DNA of 15,711 bases, taken from an uncultured Parabacteroides sp. GTDB lineage: Bacteria; Bacteroidota; Bacteroidia; Bacteroidales; Tannerellaceae. The stretch lies in assembly GCA_947074335.1 (NCBI GenBank), contig CAMTPG010000021.1, positions 1 through 15,711 on the forward strand. The letters are read 5' to 3'. The position numbers and the translations under genes are program-made. Below, piece after piece: positions 15,211-15,711 of the stretch; the stretch's first letter is position 1; every line of letters starts with the position of its first letter. The notes under the pieces are model-generated. The model saw nothing but the letters and a program-made list of their open reading frames with translations, ran no database searches and was not told the origin of the DNA.

Positions 15211-15240
15211 AACCACTCTAAAATCCGGATGGTTTTTATT
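15211..15240 (+). terminator. Weak candidate terminator after mnmE
   Basis: AACCA (15211-15215) can pair with TGGTT (15230-15234), followed by a T-rich tail. The 14-nt loop contains the palindrome ATCCGGAT, which could form its own small stem. The pairing is short, so this is tentative. Confidence 0.35.
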
Positions 15241-15266
15241 TATAAAAAATATTTCATTTTTATAGT

Positions 15267-15295
15267 GTATATTTTTTATATATTTGCGTATATAC
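15267..15295 (+). promoter_or_regulatory. Promoter and candidate Xre operator
   Basis: TATATTTG (15279-15286) is an exact TAnnTTTG -7 box 33 bp before the Xre-type gene. GTATAT occurs at 15267-15272 and again at 15288-15293, 21 bp apart and on either side of the box. The downstream copy is part of the palindrome GTATATAC (15288-15295), which covers the expected transcription start. This arrangement suits autorepression by the Xre protein. The repressor link is inferred. Confidence 0.4.
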
Positions 15296-15319
15296 ATTTT
15301 TTAATGTAGTATCAATAAC

Positions 15320-15520
15320 ATGAATTGTATAAAGGACGTGCCAGAGGAAAAAGGGATAAAACAAACAGGATTTGCTGGAAAGCTTGAAAAAAGCTTTAGC
15401 ATTGTCAATGCTTATGTATGCAATAGAAGACAACCCTGTTTAGAAGAGCTGTTTGAAATTGCTGAGATTCTTCAGGTTGATGTAAAAGAGTTGATTGATA
15501 GTAAAAAAGATCTTTTATAG
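15320..15520 (+). CDS. Small Xre-family helix-turn-helix regulator
   Basis: A 66-residue protein that is essentially one Cro/C1-type HTH domain. The helical pattern is KGIKQTGFAGKLEKS (helices 1-2), a recognition region SIVNAYVCNRRQPCLEEL, then LFEIAEILQVDVKELI, the standard end of the family. It lacks a sensor or protease domain, as is usual for small regulators placed in front of restriction or defence operons. The gene is AT-rich compared with mnmE. It lies 7 bp upstream of a truncated helicase-like gene and is likely cotranscribed with it. It probably controls its own operon through the repeats at its promoter. Confidence 0.85.
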   Translation: MNCIKDVPEEKGIKQTGFAGKLEKSFSIVNAYVCNRRQPCLEELFEIAEILQVDVKELIDSKKDLL

Positions 15521-15527
15521 TACCCTT

Positions 15528-15711
15528 ATGAATAACATCACGGCATATCATGCAAAATATATAGCTTACGATTTAACTCGTAAGTATTCATCCAATAACT
15601 TAGCAAAGCTTACTGCTTCGATACAAGATGCACAGGTTGATTTAAATCCGCATCAAGTAGAAGCTGCTTTATTTGCTTTTAAGTCTCCTTTATCACAAGG
15701 GGCTATTTTGG
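15528..15711 (+). CDS. Probable SNF2/DEAD-type helicase, N-terminal fragment (cut by window edge)
   Basis: The ATG at 15528 opens a frame of 61 codons that is still open at the right edge. The visible part starts MNNITAYHAKYIAYDLTRK and ends in VDLNPHQVEAALFAF followed by KSPLSQGAIL. From memory of the family, the DLNPHQ...ALFAF...PLS-GAIL pattern is the stretch just before the Walker A motif (ADEVGLGKT) of a group of SNF2-related helicases found in defence and restriction islands. The ATPase motifs themselves lie outside the window, so the call rests on this N-terminal match. It starts 7 bp after the Xre gene and shares its AT-rich composition. Confidence 0.62.
   Translation, partial: MNNITAYHAKYIAYDLTRKYSSNNLAKLTASIQDAQVDLNPHQVEAALFAFKSPLSQGAIL

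Overview
The window looks like a stretch of Bacteroidota chromosome, probably Bacteroidales. The support is: several promoter boxes of the TAnnTTTG type in place of an E. coli-like -10/-35, no clear Shine-Dalgarno sequences, a MnmE with the GETN-type P-loop I associate with Bacteroidales, cytoplasmic versions of Bacteroidetes DPP5-like S9 peptidases, and a flotillin/NfeD pair. I cannot name the genus.

Layout. (1) Positions 1-619, minus strand: the N-terminal 206 residues of an open-ended, extremely asparagine-rich repeat protein that runs off the left edge. (2) 620-1084: AT-rich gap with no credible gene. (3) 1085-5310, plus: two tandem, visibly homologous S9 serine peptidases, closed by a strong intrinsic terminator. 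(4) 5396-6340, plus: glutaminase A. (5) 6341-6553: convergent intergenic DNA holding a 22-bp tandem repeat and two hairpins built from one shared 10-mer. (6) 6554-7699, minus: a TtcA-like tRNA thiolase and a small DUF486 membrane protein. (7) A 90-bp divergent promoter region. (8) 7799-11594, plus: a four-gene operon encoding an exported TPR/beta-propeller/coiled-coil protein, a short NfeD protein, the flotillin-like FloA, and a nucleoside phosphorylase. A bidirectional terminator follows. (9) 11765-12514, minus: an NfsA-like nitroreductase. (10) 12676-15181, plus: a DUF362/ferredoxin-type Fe-S protein one base upstream of mnmE. (11) 15182-15711: an abrupt AT-rich segment with a small Xre-type repressor followed by the first 61 codons of a probable SNF2/DEAD-type helicase, cut by the right edge.

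Working together. The propeller, NfeD and FloA genes look like one membrane-microdomain module, with the phosphorylase attached by a 3-base spacer. TtcA and MnmE are both tRNA wobble/anticodon-loop modification enzymes, but sit in separate operons. The peptidase pair and the glutaminase suggest peptide and amino-acid catabolism, although a terminator separates them. The right edge resembles the start of a phage-defence or restriction island. The least conventional items are the Asn-rich repeat protein at the left edge, the repeat/hairpin cluster at 6394-6537, and the Xre-helicase segment.
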